DNA of 64,000 bases from Neisseria sp. MVDL19-042950. Its GTDB lineage: Bacteria > Pseudomonadota > Gammaproteobacteria > Burkholderiales > Neisseriaceae. The stretch covers positions 131,667 to 195,666 of the forward strand of contig NZ_JAUKWH010000005.1 in assembly GCF_030504625.1 (NCBI RefSeq), given 5' to 3'. Both the position numbers and the translations under genes were made by a program. The first letter of the stretch is position 1. Each line of letters starts with the position of its first letter. The notes under the pieces are model-generated. The model was not told the origin of the DNA and did no database searches. It saw only the letters and a program-made list of their open reading frames with translations. This document shows, piece by piece, positions 1 to 6,535 of this stretch.

Positions 1-20
1 AAGCGGATTAGGCAAAAAAA

Positions 21-38
21 ATCCGCCCGAAGGCGGAT
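21..38 (-). terminator. Rho-independent terminator after mor
   Basis: A perfect 7-bp stem (ATCCGCC/GGCGGAT) with a CGAA loop is followed on the minus strand by eight T residues. It lies 24 bases past the mor stop codon and closes the prophage early transcription unit. Confidence 0.85.
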
Positions 39-61
39 GAAAGAGGAGAATTAAAACAGCG

Positions 62-490
62 TTAAAACAGGGTATTTTGATGTGATACCGGCTCGCAGCC
101 CGAACGCATAATCGTGTAGCCGGTGCGTTCGGAAATGCCGTATTTCGGGCACAGTTCCGTCATCGCCATCAGGCCGCTTTTGCCCTCGACTTCGGTCAGA
201 TTTAAAAATTCGTTTCTAAACCGCTCGTTTCGCAGCTCGCGCAGAGCGTTTTCACAGCGCGGCACATACAGCTCCTCGCCGCCATACACGCGCAACAGCT
301 CGTAGGTTTTTGCCTCACCGATGGCCGAAAACAGAATATGCAGGCGCGGCGTATCTTCTTTGCCCTTGCCAAACTTAAACCGCGCGCCGCCGATGGCTTT
401 TACTAACTGTTCGGCAGCCTGTAATCCGATAACCTCGACAATATCCTGCATGGTTTCGGGCAGCAGGTGTCGCACCTTCTTAAGCTCCAT
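62..490 (-). CDS. mor: Mor-family middle-operon transcription activator of a Mu-like prophage
   Basis: A 142-residue protein with the Mor/C activator pattern. An N-terminal dimerisation part (LLPETMQDIVEVIGLQAAEQ) is followed by a C-terminal helix-turn-helix region around residues 105-130 (MTELCPKYGISERTGYTIM). In Mu-like phages Mor is made late in the early phase and switches on the middle promoter that drives the C activator. The ATG at 490 has a good ribosome site (GGGGAAGG) and overlaps the end of gemA by 11 bases, as expected for translational coupling. A strong terminator follows directly. Middle and late phage genes would lie beyond the left edge. The family call is firm; the target promoter is not in view. 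Confidence 0.85.
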   Translation of the reverse strand: MELKKVRHLLPETMQDIVEVIGLQAAEQLVKAIGGARFKFGKGKEDTPRLHILFSAIGEAKTYELLRVYGGEELYVPRCENALRELRNERFRNEFLNLTEVEGKSGLMAMTELCPKYGISERTGYTIMRSGCEPVSHQNTLF

Positions 491-902
491 TGCCTTCCCC
501 TTTTAGTTTTTGCTGTTTTTTTGTCAACGCCGCAATCACGCCGCGCATGTGCTCGTCGGTCAGCCATTCCACCCGCGCCACCCCATACATGCGCTTGGCC
601 AAAGCATGCGCATAATTCCAGTGCAGCGCCATCGATGCCAGCAAGGCTTCGATTTTGCGCATCATCGCGTCAGCCGAGCTGCGGCGACGCGGGCGTGTAC
701 CGTGGTTTTTCGCAATCGGCACAAAGCCCATGCGTTTCATCTCTTCCGCCACTTTTTCCAGTTCCGGCATGCCCATTTTTGCGCAAGAATCCTTACCCGT
801 TACCCGCACCAGCATGGCACGATAGGCATCATCGGCCATATCAAGCTGCTTTTGCGCAATCTTAATTTTGCCGATCAGCGCATTGCGGGTCGGTTGGTTC
901 AT
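480..902 (-). CDS. gemA: GemA/gp16-family phage regulatory protein
   Basis: A 140-residue protein resembling the Mu gp16 (GemA, DUF1018) family. It opens with NALIGKIKIAQKQLDMADDAYRAML and has a basic middle (RPRRRS, near residues 70-74) and a C-terminal helical segment. In Mu, GemA is an early protein that affects host gene expression and DNA supercoiling; its exact biochemistry is poorly defined. It lies just upstream of mor and overlaps it, the usual gemA-mor order. A large imperfect inverted repeat (914-975) sits immediately before its start codon and may regulate this two-gene unit. Confidence 0.8.
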   Translation of the reverse strand: MNQPTRNALIGKIKIAQKQLDMADDAYRAMLVRVTGKDSCAKMGMPELEKVAEEMKRMGFVPIAKNHGTRPRRRSSADAMMRKIEALLASMALHWNYAHALAKRMYGVARVEWLTDEHMRGVIAALTKKQQKLKGEGNGA

Positions 903-913
903 GCTTTATCCTT

Positions 914-975
914 AAATACAATATGTTGTAGTATTTTATCATTTTATTGATAAAAATCTACTACATATTGTATTT
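914..975. repeat. Long AT-rich inverted repeat upstream of gemA
   Basis: Two arms of about 28 bp with roughly three mismatches surround a loop of about 6 bases. The outer part of the left arm reads AAATACAATATGTTGTAG. It occupies the gap between the gemA start (902) and the terminator of the preceding cassette (1002-1025). It could be an operator for the gemA-mor promoter or a leader hairpin near the gemA ribosome site. No protein is known to bind it. Confidence 0.7.
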
Positions 976-1001
976 TATGTGTCATTTTTATATGCAAAAA
1001 A

Positions 1002-1025
1002 ATCCCCGCTGTTTAAAGCGGGGAT
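1002..1025 (-). terminator. Rho-independent terminator of the DUF2335 cassette
   Basis: A 9-bp perfect stem (ATCCCCGCT/AGCGGGGAT) with a 6-base loop is followed on the minus strand by seven T residues. It ends the two-gene unit at 1046-1710 and insulates it from gemA-mor. Confidence 0.9.
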
Positions 1026-1045
1026 TAAGGTAGGCTATTTTCAGT

Positions 1046-1519
1046 CTATTCCTTTGTATTACTGCGTCCGGCAACAAATGCTAGTACAACTGCAACTAAT
1101 GATGCGCCCATTAGTGATGCTCCCGCAGTGGGAGAACCACTGTAAATCAAATAAAAAGAAATTGCAGCAAACACAATAACTGACAAGCAGCCAAACAATT
1201 GACCACGCTTCTTAATTTCCTGTTCCTGTTTCAGGAAATTAAAACGTTCGCGTTGCTCCTTATCTTCCATTTGTAAGCGGGCAGTCTGCTCTTTTTCGGC
1301 CATCTGCATAATACGTTCTGCACCATTTGGAATAATGTTACTGTATCTTGCCATATCCTCAGGGGCAGGAAGCGGCCTCATATGGTGCTTGGCGATTATC
1401 TGGTTTAATAATTGTGGGCGGTTTTCTATCTTCTGTAATATCTCTTGATCTTCCCCTGTACAAAGCAAACCGCCCTCTTCTTCAGGGCGGTTCTGTAATT
1501 CCTTGTCTATATCTTTCAT
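1046..1519 (-). CDS. DUF2335-family membrane protein, probable prophage moron
   Basis: A 157-residue protein. Residues 45-85 (HMRPLPAPEDMARYSNIIP, then GAERIMQMAEKEQ) match the DUF2335 pattern as I know it. Residues 86-105 are highly charged and probably helical. Two transmembrane segments follow at about 108-127 and 131-151, leaving a short basic tail. The start ATG overlaps the preceding stop as ATGA, so the two genes are probably translationally coupled. The family has no established function. It is often found near mobile DNA. Its position in a self-contained cassette inside an early phage operon suggests a lysogeny-expressed accessory gene, possibly acting at the membrane; that role is inference. 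Confidence 0.7.
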   Translation of the reverse strand: MKDIDKELQNRPEEEGGLLCTGEDQEILQKIENRPQLLNQIIAKHHMRPLPAPEDMARYSNIIPNGAERIMQMAEKEQTARLQMEDKEQRERFNFLKQEQEIKKRGQLFGCLSVIVFAAISFYLIYSGSPTAGASLMGASLVAVVLAFVAGRSNTKE

Positions 1520-1710
1520 AATGACTCACTTACCTTTTCCAAGGCTTTCTTAAAATCGCTGCCGATTTTCTGCCAGTCTTGGGCTAGAGCCTGACGGTCG
1601 GAGCGACGTACAGGGCGAGATGGAGTTTTACTGGCCGAAGGAAACAGGCAGAAAGAAGAAACAAATCCTGCTGCCCAGGCAGACTTTGCGGATTTGACAT
1701 TATTCATCAT
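1516..1710 (-). CDS. Hypothetical 64-residue protein, first gene of the moron cassette
   Basis: A short open frame of 64 codons with a good ribosome site (AGAGG four bases before the first of two adjacent ATGs). A promoter with 17-bp spacing lies upstream at 1756-1784. The middle is basic and rich in Ser, Arg and Pro; the C terminus is amphipathic (DWQKIGSDFKKALEKVSESL). The N-terminal hydrophobic stretch AAGFVSSFCLF could be a weak membrane segment. I do not recognise a family. Coupling to the downstream DUF2335 gene by an ATGA overlap is the best evidence that it is translated. Confidence 0.6.
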   Translation of the reverse strand: MMNNVKSAKSAWAAGFVSSFCLFPSASKTPSRPVRRSDRQALAQDWQKIGSDFKKALEKVSESL

Positions 1711-1755
1711 TAAACCTCTTTAAATTTTATTTATAATTTATTATTTACTAAACTT

Positions 1756-1784
1756 AGTATATAAGATTATCGTCTTAATACCAA
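1756..1784 (-). promoter_or_regulatory. Sigma-70-like promoter for the moron cassette
   Basis: On the minus strand a -35 box TTGGTA (1784-1779) and a -10 box TATACT (1761-1756) are separated by exactly 17 bases in very AT-rich DNA. It faces the two cassette genes and lies downstream of the rdgC terminator, so the cassette can be transcribed independently of the early phage promoter. Confidence 0.65.
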
Positions 1785-1910
1785 TACACAACCCTACGGC
1801 TTCACACAAGGTGCACTATGAAAAATATCAACATATAGTATAAATTTGCTTTTACATATTTGTAAAAATCAACATATTGTGGTTTTAAAATATCTGTTAA
1901 ATTGCTGTAA

Positions 1911-1938
1911 AAAACCACGCATACAACAGCGTGGTTTT
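1911..1938 (-). terminator. Rho-independent terminator after rdgC
   Basis: A perfect 10-bp stem (AAAACCACGC/GCGTGGTTTT) with an 8-base loop is followed on the minus strand by further T residues. It ends the ner-A-B-gam-rdgC transcript just upstream of the separate cassette. Confidence 0.85.
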
Positions 1939-1955
1939 CAAATTTGAGACGGCCT

Positions 1956-2843
1956 CTAATCCTGCCAGCCGCCCAAATGCTCCACAAGCTCATTAAGCAT
2001 GGTCGTTAACGATTCTGTCATAATGATTTGCGATGCAACCGCAAGGTCGGCAGCGTTATCGGCTTGGCTCTCGGCATTTTCCTGCACCGTATCAAGATAC
2101 TGGATGCGTTTCAACGTCAGATTTTCGGTCAACACAAAGGCAATCTGCTCACGCCATACCAAGCCCATCTCAACCACATACAAACCATTACGGGCGTGCT
2201 GTACCACATCATCGGTAGTGAGGTCTTTTTTGCTGATTTTCACGCGCGGTGCAACATCGCCGACACCGCGTAAAGTAACATCGTAATCCAACTCAAACCC
2301 GCCTTGCGCTTGGCCGTTGAGCAGCCATTCCGTCATCAAACTAGACGGCGATTGTTTGGTTGCAGGCAGCTTCACGTCTAGTCCGCCCAATGCCTCGCGC
2401 AGCTTGGTTAACAGATTTTCCGCCTTGCTTGGTGTGGCGCTGTCAACCAGCATCCAGCCGTCCGTTAAGATGGCATGGGTGCGGCTGCTGCGGGTTAAGG
2501 CGCGGGGCAGCAGATCGTCGGTAATCTGTTCTTTGAGTTCCTGCTTTTCCCTTCTGCCAACATTGCGCGCTTCCGCCTTTTGGATTTGCTCGACTTTTTC
2601 AGCCAGCACGTTATTAATCACGCCGGACGGTAACACCTTCTCTTCGCGTTTAAGGTTGATTAAATAATGTCCACCGGCGTTATATACCAACATACCGTCA
2701 AACGGCGTAGGGATGGCAAAACCTTCGCTATACCAATCCAAGCCGGCAGGCGGCGTGAATTGGGCATTGCTTAAGCGGCCGTCTAAGTCCCATTCTTCAG
2801 GTTTTTGCGGCAACCGATATGCCGTTAATTGTTTAAACCACAT
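1956..2843 (-). CDS. rdgC: Recombination-associated protein RdgC, phage-borne
   Basis: A 295-residue protein with the RdgC hallmarks: the N terminus MWFKQLTAYRL, a central SRTHAILTDGWMLVDSATPSKAE segment and a C-terminal acidic tail. The start at 2843 is chosen for its ribosome site (AAAAGG) and family N terminus; an in-frame start 14 codons upstream is less likely. RdgC forms a ring around double-stranded DNA, inhibits RecA-mediated strand exchange and influences pilin variation in Neisseria. Here it is the last gene of the phage early operon, directly after gam, which argues for a role in protecting replicating phage DNA or steering recombination. The host probably has its own copy elsewhere. 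Confidence 0.92.
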   Translation of the reverse strand: MWFKQLTAYRLPQKPEEWDLDGRLSNAQFTPPAGLDWYSEGFAIPTPFDGMLVYNAGGHYLINLKREEKVLPSGVINNVLAEKVEQIQKAEARNVGRREKQELKEQITDDLLPRALTRSSRTHAILTDGWMLVDSATPSKAENLLTKLREALGGLDVKLPATKQSPSSLMTEWLLNGQAQGGFELDYDVTLRGVGDVAPRVKISKKDLTTDDVVQHARNGLYVVEMGLVWREQIAFVLTENLTLKRIQYLDTVQENAESQADNAADLAVASQIIMTESLTTMLNELVEHLGGWQD

Positions 2844-2886
2844 GATGTTTTTCCTTTTAAAAAGGCGGGCAATGCCCGCCGACAAA

Positions 2887-3087
2887 TCAATTAATCACGA
2901 CCTTACTCAAATCCGGCTTAGTCTCCACAAAGTCCATCAAAGCCTTGATAGAGTTTGCCGCCATTTGCGCTCGGGTCAACGTAACACCGCTTTGCATCGG
3001 CTTAAAATCGCCTTCGTAGCTTATTGATACGCCGGTCAAGCCGTCGCTCTGCATTTCATCGCGGATGATGATTGTGATTTCAGCCAT
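2887..3087 (-). CDS. Hypothetical phage early protein, 66 residues
   Basis: A small, mostly polar protein (MAEITIIIRDEMQSDGLTG) with a beta-rich first half and a helical second half. Its ATG overlaps the gam stop codon by one base (TGATG), so it is probably coupled to gam. An in-frame GTG one codon earlier is the alternative start. I recognise no domain. Tight packing between gam and rdgC is the main evidence that it is real. Confidence 0.6.
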   Translation of the reverse strand: MAEITIIIRDEMQSDGLTGVSISYEGDFKPMQSGVTLTRAQMAANSIKALMDFVETKPDLSKVVIN

Positions 3088-3617
3088 CACGCCAACTCCT
3101 GATTAAACGGCTCAATGGTAAAAAACTCCTTACCCTGCACGATTTTCAGCCCGGGCACGGGGTTGGCGGCAAAAAACGCTTCTTCATTCAATACCGCGTC
3201 TCTGTTTACCTCTTTTTTCACGCGGATAAATCGTTCTAGCGACGGGTCGGCTTCTAGCAGGGCGAGTACCGCATCTGCGCCGCTCACGCTGCATTTGGGC
3301 GGGTTGTTGCGCCACTTGATCATGCCCGTGGTTAGGTCGGCAAACTTAACCTTGCCGCCGTCGGGAAGCGCGTCGCGGTTGGCTTCCGCCCAAGCGTGCA
3401 CGCCCGCCTCGATCACTTTGATTTCTTCCACCAGCGGCGCGACTGCTTCGTCTGCCGCCTTTTGCAGCTCGGCCACTTTGTCGTTGTGGTCGGCTTGGAT
3501 GCGCTCGATGTTTCGTTGCAAATCGCCCATGCGTTTGATTTGCAGCGATGCGTCATCGCGGGATTGCACGGCCACGGCCAATGCTTCTTTTTTGGTTCGT
3601 TTGGTTGTTTTAGCCAT
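3087..3617 (-). CDS. gam: Gam-family host-nuclease inhibitor
   Basis: A 176-residue protein of the Mu Gam family. It has a basic N terminus (MAKTTKRTKKEALA), a long coiled coil at about residues 20-75, then FADLTTGMIKWRNNPPK and a C-terminal PGLKIVQGKEFFTIEPF motif typical of Gam. Mu Gam is a Ku-like dimer that coats DNA ends and blocks exonucleases such as RecBCD. The ATG at 3617 has an AAAGGA ribosome site. A longer frame starting ten codons upstream lacks a comparable site. It overlaps the preceding gene by 8 bases. Confidence 0.92.
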   Translation of the reverse strand: MAKTTKRTKKEALAVAVQSRDDASLQIKRMGDLQRNIERIQADHNDKVAELQKAADEAVAPLVEEIKVIEAGVHAWAEANRDALPDGGKVKFADLTTGMIKWRNNPPKCSVSGADAVLALLEADPSLERFIRVKKEVNRDAVLNEEAFFAANPVPGLKIVQGKEFFTIEPFNQELA

Positions 3618-4074
3618 TTCGTTTTCCTTTCTGTGAGTTGGCTTCATAAATACGCTTACATTCTTCCACCGACCGGCTACGCGGCCCGTGTATCCATTCT
3701 TTTTGCCAGCAAGGGGCGGTTGCCAATGCTCGCTGGATTTTTGCCATGACGGCTTTGGCTTTTTCCTGCTGCTCCGGTGTTGGCTGGTGACGATGCTCCA
3801 GTTTGAGCCGCTCGGGGCGGGGCGGCAGGCAGCCCAGCAGGTCGCGCGGTGCTGGCCAGCGGTCGGTTTGCGCAGCCAGCAAACTAAAGGCCGTCTGAAT
3901 CCGCGGGATATCCTGCTCTGCGTCCCATGTCTTGCCTGCTGCCAATGCCACGCTCCACACTTGCGCCGTGGCCTGCACGGTATCGGCGGCGGGCGTACCC
4001 GGCAGCCGCAGGGCGAGCAGCAGGGTTAAGCCGTCCACTACCGCGTTGTGCAAACTGTCGGGCAGCTCTTTCAT
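3610..4074 (-). CDS. Hypothetical Mu-like early protein, 154 residues
   Basis: A 154-residue, mostly helical protein with a Trp-containing middle (VWSVALAAGKTWDAEQDIPRIQ, WPAPRDLLGCLPPRP) and a basic C terminus with SVEECKRIYE. The section around WPAPRDLLGCLPP resembles conserved hypothetical proteins of phage replication regions that measure target areas by helical pairing, but I cannot assign a function. It overlaps the upstream gene through ATGA and gam by 8 bases, so translation through the whole string is likely coupled. A DUS lies inside the gene at 3890-3899. Confidence 0.6.
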   Translation of the reverse strand: MKELPDSLHNAVVDGLTLLLALRLPGTPAADTVQATAQVWSVALAAGKTWDAEQDIPRIQTAFSLLAAQTDRWPAPRDLLGCLPPRPERLKLEHRHQPTPEQQEKAKAVMAKIQRALATAPCWQKEWIHGPRSRSVEECKRIYEANSQKGKRNG

Positions 4075-4559
4075 GGTTTACCTTTCTTGGTTGCTTGCAG
4101 CGCGGCGGCTGCGGTTAAGGTTTGGCTAGGCTTGGCTTTTACTGTCGGCTCGCCGGCAACGGCAGGCATCACCGCCGTTTCAGACGGCCGCCAACCGCTG
4201 ATAACCTCGTACAAATATCCGTGCGATTTAAGCGGCAGTTTCAGACGGCCTGCGTCGCGGGCATCAATGGCCGTCTGAAAACCATGCAGCCAAGCCTCGG
4301 GTGGGGCGGGGTAAACTACCCCGTCGCGGCTGATTTGCCCGGCCTTGATGTCCGGCAGCAGCTCGCCGAGCAGCTTGGCCGTGCGGGCAAAGGTCAGTTG
4401 GCTTTTGGCCGGCCGAAACAAGCCCACATAGCGCACCGCCGCTTTGCCGATTAATGCGTCAAACTCCAACACCGCCTTAATCAAATCCGCCGCACCGTCG
4501 TTGCCGATCAGGCTGTCAAGACTGTGGACTGCGCCGCAGTTGGGGCATTTGAGGTTCAT
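4071..4559 (-). CDS. Hypothetical early phage protein with N-terminal zinc ribbon half-site
   Basis: A 162-residue protein starting MNLKCPNCGAVHSLDSLIGN. The CPNC pair at residues 5-8 resembles one zinc knuckle; no second CxxC is seen, so metal binding would need His residues or a dimer. The rest is helical with a WRPSE segment. The chosen ATG (4559) lies two bases past the stop of the upstream gene; a longer frame runs upstream only as the out-of-frame shadow of that gene. Four DUS 10-mers lie at or inside it (4179, 4240, 4270, 4560), an unusually dense cluster for a phage gene. Confidence 0.6.
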   Translation of the reverse strand: MNLKCPNCGAVHSLDSLIGNDGAADLIKAVLEFDALIGKAAVRYVGLFRPAKSQLTFARTAKLLGELLPDIKAGQISRDGVVYPAPPEAWLHGFQTAIDARDAGRLKLPLKSHGYLYEVISGWRPSETAVMPAVAGEPTVKAKPSQTLTAAAALQATKKGKP

Positions 4560-4560
4560 T

Positions 4561-4926
4561 TCAGACGGCCTCCTTAGCCCGTTCAACTTCCCCGCTCTTA
4601 AACCGGTTTCCAAAATCACGCGGATGCAGCCCGCACATCTCCAAATAATCCTCCCGCGCCAAATCCACCGCCTGACGCACCGTCGGTGCCTGTGCCGCCA
4701 AATACTGTCCCGGTTGGATTTCCACAGTAACAACAGGGGTTTCACCGTCTTTTTTATCGATTAAGAAACTACCCAAATCCTCCAGCCAATTGAGGCGGCA
4801 TTGGTCGTATAAATCTTGCGTGCTCAAATTCATGATGCAGACGGCCGCTTCGTTCAACATCAATTTCAGTTCTGCCGGAGTAGCGGGGTTTTCCACGGCC
4901 GTAAGTAAATCGTCTATCAGTTTCAT
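4561..4926 (-). CDS. Hypothetical early phage protein, 121 residues
   Basis: A 121-residue acidic protein beginning MKLIDDLLTAVENPATPAEL, with a helical N-terminal half and a beta-rich middle (ETPVVTVEIQPGQYLAAQAP). No family is recognised. It has an AAAGGAAACAT ribosome region and lies end to end with the zinc-ribbon gene. It is probably part of the B-to-gam accessory string seen in Neisseria and Haemophilus Mu-like phages. Confidence 0.6.
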   Translation of the reverse strand: MKLIDDLLTAVENPATPAELKLMLNEAAVCIMNLSTQDLYDQCRLNWLEDLGSFLIDKKDGETPVVTVEIQPGQYLAAQAPTVRQAVDLAREDYLEMCGLHPRDFGNRFKSGEVERAKEAV

Positions 4927-4978
4927 TTTTATGTTTCCTTTATTTTCAATAGGTTATATATTTAACAAGGTAAAAAAA

Positions 4979-5110
4979 TTATTGCCCCATCAATCGGTTA
5001 GCCATCAGCACACCGAGATACGACCCGGCAAACGCCGCGCTCCAAAAGCCTGCCACCAACAACAGCCACCACTTAATCAGCCATATTGCCGTTTTCCATT
5101 TCATTTTCAT
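4979..5110 (-). CDS. Small membrane protein, 43 residues
   Basis: A short frame of 43 codons beginning MKMKWKTAIWLIKWW and ending NRLMGQ. A single strongly hydrophobic span of about 20 residues (IKWWLLLVAGFWSAAFAGSYLG) follows a basic, Trp-rich N terminus, so it should insert in the inner membrane with the N terminus inside. GGGTGGG five bases before the ATG is a plausible ribosome site. It overlaps the end of the 72-residue gene by 38 bases in another frame. No homologue is recognised. Position and composition suggest a small early phage membrane protein. Confidence 0.5.
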   Translation of the reverse strand: MKMKWKTAIWLIKWWLLLVAGFWSAAFAGSYLGVLMANRLMGQ

Positions 5111-5291
5111 TTTTTCCCACCCTTATCGTGTTTTCGCCGTATTTGGCGTTGATATCATTCAAAGCCTTTTCAAGCCTTGCCCGTTTTTCCGCTTCATTTA
5201 ACGGGCGGTACAGCACGAAATATTTCGTCTTGCGCCGCCGGTGCTGGCCAAATGCCTGCCAGTCTTGGTTGCGCCGTCGGTGGCTATTCAT
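5073..5291 (-). CDS. Hypothetical basic early phage protein, 72 residues
   Basis: A 72-residue protein with a very basic N terminus (MNSHRRRNQDWQAFGQHRRRK) and a helical centre (RPLNEAEKRARLEKALNDINAKY). It could bind nucleic acid, but this rests only on composition. Its start overlaps the end of the lipoprotein gene by 8 bases, which fits coupled translation. Confidence 0.5.
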   Translation of the reverse strand: MNSHRRRNQDWQAFGQHRRRKTKYFVLYRPLNEAEKRARLEKALNDINAKYGENTIRVGKNENEMENGNMAD

Positions 5292-5523
5292 ACACCACCC
5301 CTTTCATGCGCTCTTCATCGCTCATGCGCTCATACGCCTTTTCCGCTTGCAGCGCCTCAAAATCAGCCGCATCCTGCTTTTCGCGCATCAGCCGTTGCGC
5401 CGGTGTTTCGTCTTTAAAATAACTGCGGGCGGGCTGCGGCTCCGTGCAGCGGTTGGCACAAGCCGTTGCCAGCATCACAATCAAAACGGGAGCGAGCAAG
5501 TGGCGCATTCTCAAGTTTTCCAT
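5284..5523 (-). CDS. Putative small lipoprotein of the early phage region
   Basis: A 79-residue protein starting MENLRMRHLLAPVLIVMLATAC. The hydrophobic segment ends in ATAC, an acceptable though not ideal lipobox, so Cys22 could be lipidated after signal peptidase II cleavage. The rest is charged and probably helical (RLMREKQDAADFEALQAEKAYERM). The start at 5523 has an AAGGA ribosome site; a longer frame to 5592 has none. A lipoprotein in the early region, well away from the lysis genes, could act in superinfection exclusion, but nothing specific supports that. Confidence 0.55.
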   Translation of the reverse strand: MENLRMRHLLAPVLIVMLATACANRCTEPQPARSYFKDETPAQRLMREKQDAADFEALQAEKAYERMSDEERMKGVVYE

Positions 5524-5617
5524 TTTTATGTTTTCCTTTATTTTCAATGTGTTACATAAAACACAAGGTAAAAAAATATATAGCCCTATCAATGGCTTGC
5601 CGTTTCAGACGGCCAGA

Positions 5618-6508
5618 TTAATGAATCAGCATCTCTTTAAACTGCCGCACCATCTCCACGTTTACCGGCTCTTTATGCAGCTTCGAGAGCCTGTTCACAC
5701 CGTGCAGCATCTTTACCAGCCGCCGCGTATTGCCCTTGGCCGAATCCACCAGCTCTTCAACCACTTCCTCGGCCGCATTAGGCAGGTTGGCCGCCGCAAT
5801 CTGTCCCAGCTCTGTGCCGTCCAGCTCGTCGCCCAAATCCAGCTTAAACCCGATACGGCTGTATAGCTGCTTGAGTTCGCCGTTTCTGCCGCGCAGGTTA
5901 ACCAGCAGGCGCGGCATACCCACCAAAGCCAGCCCCACTTCGGCGCGGTCGTGGATACGGCGCAGGCATTCCAGCGCGCGGTAGGGCAGGCTTTCCGCTT
6001 CGTCCACCGCAATCAGGCGGCCTGAATGGGTCAGCTTGTCCACAATGCCGTTGAGCATATCGTTCAGCGTGCCTTTGCTTTCGCTGCCCACCTTTTCGGC
6101 AATGGTTTTCAGCAGCACTTTGGCGGTATAGGTAGGGTCGGCCTCAATCAGGATCACATCGGGGTTGCGGCCTGCGTAATCGCGCAATGCACTCGTTTTA
6201 CCCAAGCCCGCCTGCCCGATAATCACCACCGCTTGCCCGTCCACATGCGCCAAGCTCAAAATATCGCCCGCGCGTTTGCCGCTTTGTGTGCGCACATAAT
6301 TGATGCTTAATTTACGGTCGGCTCTGCGGTTTTCTTCCAGCGTTAAAAACGCCGCCAGCTTCTCTTCCAGTTTTCCGGTGTCGCCGCGATACCCGCCGCC
6401 CAAATAGCTGCTGATAACCGCATTGCTCATGCCGATGGCTTTGGCCACATAAGTTTGCGGCTTGCCGCTTTCGCTTAAAAATAATTGCAGACGTTGTTTT
6501 AAAGTCAT
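5618..6508 (-). CDS. Mu B-like transposition protein, AAA+ ATPase
   Basis: A 296-residue AAA+ ATPase equivalent to Mu B, which binds target DNA, prevents self-integration and activates the transposase. An N-terminal Cro/C1-like helix-turn-helix (GKPQTYVAKAIGMSNAVISSYL) precedes a Walker A motif GQAGLGKT (residues 98-105) and Walker B LIAVDEAE (165-172). A C-terminal helical domain follows with GNTRRLVKMLHG, a sensor-2-like region. The ATG at 6508 is preferred because AAAAGGG lies before it; an in-frame TTG two codons upstream is weaker. It starts 27 bases after the transposase gene. The reading frame is intact, unlike its partner. Confidence 0.9.
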   Translation of the reverse strand: MTLKQRLQLFLSESGKPQTYVAKAIGMSNAVISSYLGGGYRGDTGKLEEKLAAFLTLEENRRADRKLSINYVRTQSGKRAGDILSLAHVDGQAVVIIGQAGLGKTSALRDYAGRNPDVILIEADPTYTAKVLLKTIAEKVGSESKGTLNDMLNGIVDKLTHSGRLIAVDEAESLPYRALECLRRIHDRAEVGLALVGMPRLLVNLRGRNGELKQLYSRIGFKLDLGDELDGTELGQIAAANLPNAAEEVVEELVDSAKGNTRRLVKMLHGVNRLSKLHKEPVNVEMVRQFKEMLIH

Positions 6509-6535
6509 TTTCAAACCCTTTTAATGTGTTTTAAA

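Noticed and set aside
1802..1993. A 63-codon minus-strand frame between rdgC and the moron
   Set aside because: It crosses the rdgC end and its terminator and contains repeated AT-rich segments; no start context.
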